From contig NZ_OAOP01000002.1 of the NCBI RefSeq assembly GCF_900207585.1, forward strand, positions 372,001 through 436,000: a stretch of 64,000 nucleotides of DNA. The letters are read 5' to 3'. Shown here piece by piece: positions 61,576 through 64,000 of the stretch (position 1 is its first letter; each line of letters begins with the position of its first letter). The translations under genes and the position numbers were made by a program. The stretch is from Bacillus oleivorans (lineage in GTDB: Bacteria; Bacillota; Bacilli; Bacillales; JC228). Under the pieces are notes generated by a model, which was given only the letters and a program-made list of their open reading frames with translations, did not search any database and was not told the origin of the DNA.

Positions 61576-61701
61576 TTATCTTTTACGTTTTTTGGCTTGA
61601 TGTTCTTTCGCATGTGCTTCATGTTCAGCTATGATTTGTTCGGCAGGAATATGATTATTCTTCTTCTGTTCATTAATTCGGCTCCTATGTTTTTTACCCA
61701 T
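61576..61701 (-). CDS. 41-residue basic, His-rich small protein
   Basis: Minus-strand frame: MGKKHRSRINEQKKNNHIPA and a Lys/Arg/His-rich end (HEAHAKEHQAKKRKR). AAGGGAAG precedes the ATG with good spacing. Composition resembles small spore-associated or nucleic-acid-binding proteins of Bacillus, but I cannot name the family. Convergent with yodL. Confidence 0.6.
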   Translation of the reverse strand: MGKKHRSRINEQKKNNHIPAEQIIAEHEAHAKEHQAKKRKR

Positions 61702-61822
61702 ATTGTTCTTCCCTTCTTATTAGAAAGTAATGTTTTTTCGTATATTATCATTTACCATAGCCCCAAAATAATGATGGTTACTTCTAGAGCTAAAGACAAT
61801 ATTTTTCGAATCATGCAGTTTA

Positions 61823-61831
61823 TGGTATAGT
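61823..61831 (+). promoter_or_regulatory. extended -10 promoter of deoD
   Basis: TGG directly followed by TATAGT (61826-61831), an extended -10 element; the -35 is weak. It lies 44 bases before the GTG of deoD. Confidence 0.5.
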
Positions 61832-61874
61832 GAATCATGTTGAAATTAACTTATCGTTTCAGGAGGAATGTTCC

Positions 61875-62576
61875 GTGAGTGTACATATAGGTGCTAAAAA
61901 AGGAGAAATAGCAGATACGATTCTATTACCTGGAGATCCATTGCGTGCTAAATATATAGCTGAGACCTTCCTGGAAGGAGCGGAGCTTTATAATGAAGTT
62001 CGAAATATGTTTGGATACACAGGTACATATAAAGGAAAAAGAATATCTGTTCAGGGAACTGGAATGGGTGTTCCTTCAATTTCTATTTACATTAATGAAC
62101 TTATGCAAGAATACGATGTACAAAAATTAATTCGTGTTGGCACATGCGGTGCGATTCAAAAGGATGTAAAAGTGAGAGATGTGATTTTAGCCATGTCTGC
62201 ATCGACAGACAGCCAAATGAATCGAATTACATTTGGCGGAGTTGACTATGCACCAACGGCTAATTTTGAGCTATTAAAACATGCCTACGATGCAGGGGTT
62301 CAAAAAGGTTTACAATTAAAGGTTGGGAATGTCCTTTCTGAGGATCATTTCTATAATGATAATGCAGAACATGAAAAGTGGGCACAATATGGAATTTTAG
62401 CCGTCGAAATGGAAGCGGCTGCTCTTTATACACTCGCTGCTAAATTCGGCCGTCAAGCATTAGCCGTCCTTACGGTAAGTGATCACATTTTAACCGGTGA
62501 AGCCACTACAGCTGAGGAACGTCAATCAACTTTTAACGAAATGATCGAAGTGGCTTTAGAAGCAGCACTAAAATAA
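61875..62576 (+). CDS. deoD: purine nucleoside phosphorylase, DeoD type
   Basis: Predicted 233-residue hexameric enzyme that splits purine (deoxy)ribonucleosides with phosphate. Conserved: [15 protein letters not shown] (phosphate loop), [29 protein letters not shown] and VSDHILTGE with the catalytic Asp. The length equals that of B. subtilis DeoD. GTG at 61875 follows AGGAGG; a longer reading from 61830 adds 15 residues without such a site. Own terminator follows. Confidence 0.95.
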   Translation: MSVHIGAKKGEIADTILLPGDPLRAKYIAETFLEGAELYNEVRNMFGYTGTYKGKRISVQGTGMGVPSISIYINELMQEYDVQKLIRVGTCGAIQKDVKVRDVILAMSASTDSQMNRITFGGVDYAPTANFELLKHAYDAGVQKGLQLKVGNVLSEDHFYNDNAEHEKWAQYGILAVEMEAAALYTLAAKFGRQALAVLTVSDHILTGEATTAEERQSTFNEMIEVALEAALK

Positions 62577-62583
62577 CTTTGCT

Positions 62584-62617
62584 AGCTTGTTCTCTACTGG
62601 AGAACAAGCTTTTTTTA
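62584..62617 (+). terminator. terminator of deoD
   Basis: An 11-bp perfect stem (62584-62594 with 62600-62610) is followed by seven Ts. Confidence 0.9.
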
Positions 62618-62660
62618 TAATAAAAGAGTCAAAACTCCTATCAGCAAATTCTAAATTTCA

Positions 62661-62669
62661 TGATACAAT
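62661..62669 (+). promoter_or_regulatory. extended -10 promoter of yodJ
   Basis: TGA followed by TACAAT (62664-62669) forms an extended -10; no clear -35. About 50 bases before the yodJ ATG. Confidence 0.4.
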
Positions 62670-62720
62670 AGGGCTTGGACTTCAAGAGCAAAACATCAAG
62701 GATGAGGAGTTAGGATTACA

Positions 62721-63527
62721 ATGAAAAAAAGTTTAATCGGGGCAACGGCTATATTGCTGTTAGCCGGCTGCAGTCACCAAGCTGAAAAAGTAGAAAAAGA
62801 ATCAGAAACCATTCATTCAGAAACGGTTCAGGACACAGAGCAGCAACAACATCCCGCAAATCATGAGAAAACAGAAAGCTCCTTAACACTCAAACCCGAA
62901 TTTTTTAATGAAATTGAAGTAATTAATCAGGTTCCGACGATTACTAATCCGGAAAATCTGCTTGTTTTAGTGAACAAAGAATACGCCCTTCCGGCAGATT
63001 ATTACCCAGATGACTTGGTTCGCCCGAATGTAACCTTTGCTTTCGGGGATCAGGATATTGAAAAAAGTTATATGCGTAAAGAAGCAGCCAACGCGTTAGA
63101 AGGAATGTTTCACGCAGCTCAGCAAGAGGGTATAGAATTATTGGCTACATCAGGGTTTCGCTCTTACGATACGCAGAACTTTCTCTTTCAGCAAGAGGTT
63201 GAAAATGTTGGAGCTAAAAATGCAGAGCTAGCTGTTGCTTTGCCGGGAAAGAGTGAACATCAGACTGGTTTGACTATGGATATTACCGCAGAAAGTGTCG
63301 GAGGGATGCTAACCGAAGAATTTGAAAACACAAAGGAAGGACAATGGTTAGTCAGCCATGCACATGAGTTTGGATTTATTTTAAGATATCCAAAAGGAAA
63401 AGAAGAAATCACCGGCTATCAGTATGAACCATGGCATTTTCGATATGTGGGAACGGAAACGGCCGCTGTTTTGGCTGAAAAAGGATGGACATTTGAAGAA
63501 TACTTTGAAAACGTTGAAAAAATGTAA
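62721..63527 (+). CDS. yodJ: lipoprotein carboxypeptidase YodJ (VanY/LdcB-like)
   Basis: Predicted 268-residue lipoprotein (lipobox LAGC, Cys17) with a polar linker up to about 60 and a VanY zinc peptidase domain. Zinc ligands fit SEHQTGLTMDIT (His and Asp) and EPWHFRYVG (His); SGFRSYDTQ is the family start. It trims D-Ala or tetrapeptide ends of peptidoglycan stems outside the cell. Synteny with deoD matches B. subtilis. Confidence 0.92.
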   Translation: MKKSLIGATAILLLAGCSHQAEKVEKESETIHSETVQDTEQQQHPANHEKTESSLTLKPEFFNEIEVINQVPTITNPENLLVLVNKEYALPADYYPDDLVRPNVTFAFGDQDIEKSYMRKEAANALEGMFHAAQQEGIELLATSGFRSYDTQNFLFQQEVENVGAKNAELAVALPGKSEHQTGLTMDITAESVGGMLTEEFENTKEGQWLVSHAHEFGFILRYPKGKEEITGYQYEPWHFRYVGTETAAVLAEKGWTFEEYFENVEKM

Positions 63528-63553
63528 ATTAGGCATGGGTGCATAAATATTAT

Positions 63554-63617
63554 TCCAACCTTTAGGAAAGCTTGTACCAGTTATTTCATATACTGGTACA
63601 AACTTTTAAAAGGTTGG
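63554..63617 (+). promoter_or_regulatory. nested hairpin in the leader of the YitT-family gene
   Basis: An outer stem of CCAACCTTT (63554-63562) with AAAGGTTGG (63609-63617) and an inner perfect 10-bp stem (63572-63581 with 63592-63601). The outer 3' arm contains the ribosome-binding AAAAGG of the next gene, so folding would hide it. Confidence 0.55.
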
Positions 63618-63623
63618 ATTTCT

Positions 63624-64000
63624 ATGCTGCTTAAAGCGATACATATCATAATTGGGAGTTTTCTGCTTTCAATCGGTATTAACGGTTGTTTTGTACCATA
63701 TCATCTGCTTGATGGCGGGATGATCGGGATTGGTCTCATTATTCATTATTTATGGGGGATTCCTACGGGACTTGTAATCCTTTTTGGGAGTATCCCTTTA
63801 TTTATAATGGCTTTTTTTGTTAAAAGATCATTGTTTTACAATAGTATTCATGGATTACTGATTTCTTCTTTATTTATAGATTTAACAGCACCTATTTCAA
63901 CTTGGTTTCATTTTCCGATTATTGCCAGTGCCCTAATTGGTGGAATATTAATTGGAACTGGGATTGGACTTATGCTTTTAGTGGAAACAAGTACAGGGGG
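63624..64000 (+). CDS. YitT-family membrane protein (partial, cut by window end)
   Basis: The first 125 codons of a membrane protein with at least four spans. The start MLLKAIHIIIGSFLLSIGIN is followed by FVPYHLLDGGMIGIGLI and WGIPTGLVILFGSIPLF, the YitT/DUF161 pattern of the first domain. YitT proteins (about 280 residues) have a five-span membrane part and a cytoplasmic end domain, and their transport role is unknown. The remainder lies beyond 64000. The ribosome-binding site sits inside a hairpin arm. Confidence 0.85.
   Translation, partial: MLLKAIHIIIGSFLLSIGINGCFVPYHLLDGGMIGIGLIIHYLWGIPTGLVILFGSIPLFIMAFFVKRSLFYNSIHGLLISSLFIDLTAPISTWFHFPIIASALIGGILIGTGIGLMLLVETSTG

Noticed and set aside
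61597-61830. 77-codon plus-strand frame before deoD
   Set aside because: No ribosome-binding site, opposite to the better-supported small gene 61576-61701, and its end crosses the deoD promoter.

Overview
The window is one contiguous stretch of chromosome from a low-GC, endospore-forming Bacillaceae bacterium (Bacillus in the broad sense). This rests on the gene content and order: yprB, cotD, ypsA, gpsB, a type-B RNase P RNA, ypsC, ypwA, bcsA-ypbQ-dynA, ypcP-sspL, ypdQ-ypeP-ypeQ, cspD, ypgQ-ypgR-brxA, ypjP, thyB-dfrA, ypmQ-ypmR-ypmS, msrB, ypqE, glp genes and yozE-yodN-yodL-deoD-yodJ. Many of these keep their B. subtilis neighbours. Spore genes (cotD, sspL, a YjcZ-family gene) confirm a spore former. 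The species was not determined. No tRNA, rRNA, CRISPR array, phage or transposase gene was seen.

Layout. 0-8.3 kb: nuclease yprB, coat gene cotD with a tandem-repeat tail, cell-division genes ypsA and gpsB, rnpB, and the rRNA methylase ypsC, whose 3' end is duplicated around about 0.8 kb of extra DNA; then ypwA and small genes. 8.3-19.2 kb: orphan CheX-like gene, bcsA-ypbQ, dynA, rhodanese, ypcP, sspL, a DMT transporter and two RNase H-like genes with ypeQ. 19.2-23.2 kb: a 20-bp-period GAGCG repeat array, cspD, and a manganese ABC transporter operon with an MntR box, followed by mntR. 23.3-33.2 kb: methyltransferases, a 1034-residue GNAT fusion paired with an amidohydrolase, a 221-bp MITE-like element inserted in that gene's stop codon, degV, ypgQ-ypgR-brxA. 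33.4-44.7 kb: ypjP and a full Ter stress cluster (three TerD, TerC, TelA, YceG, and a biosynthetic module of C-C lyase, two phosphoribosyltransferases and a HAD hydrolase). Three promoters there match the extracytoplasmic-function sigma (SigW-type) pattern TGAAAC-N16/17-CGTA. 44.7-52.8 kb: a secreted Pro-Pro-endopeptidase-like protease, thyB-dfrA, SRAP protein, second degV, SCO protein, SGNH lipase, msrB, PTS IIA and glpP. 53-59.5 kb: glpD, glpF, glpK, each of the first two behind a terminator leader, then PEP-dependent dihydroxyacetone kinase dhaKLM. 59.6-64 kb: YjcZ-family gene, yozE, yodN, yodL, deoD, yodJ and the start of a YitT-family gene cut by the window end.

How they work together. 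The glp-dha block takes up glycerol (GlpF), phosphorylates it (GlpK), oxidises it (GlpD) under GlpP antitermination, and handles dihydroxyacetone through DhaKLM. ThyB and DfrA form the thymidylate cycle. The Mn transporter is repressed by the adjacent MntR. The Ter block looks like an inducible envelope or metal stress response with a nucleoside-like metabolite pathway, interposed between ypjP and thyB, which lie close together in B. subtilis.
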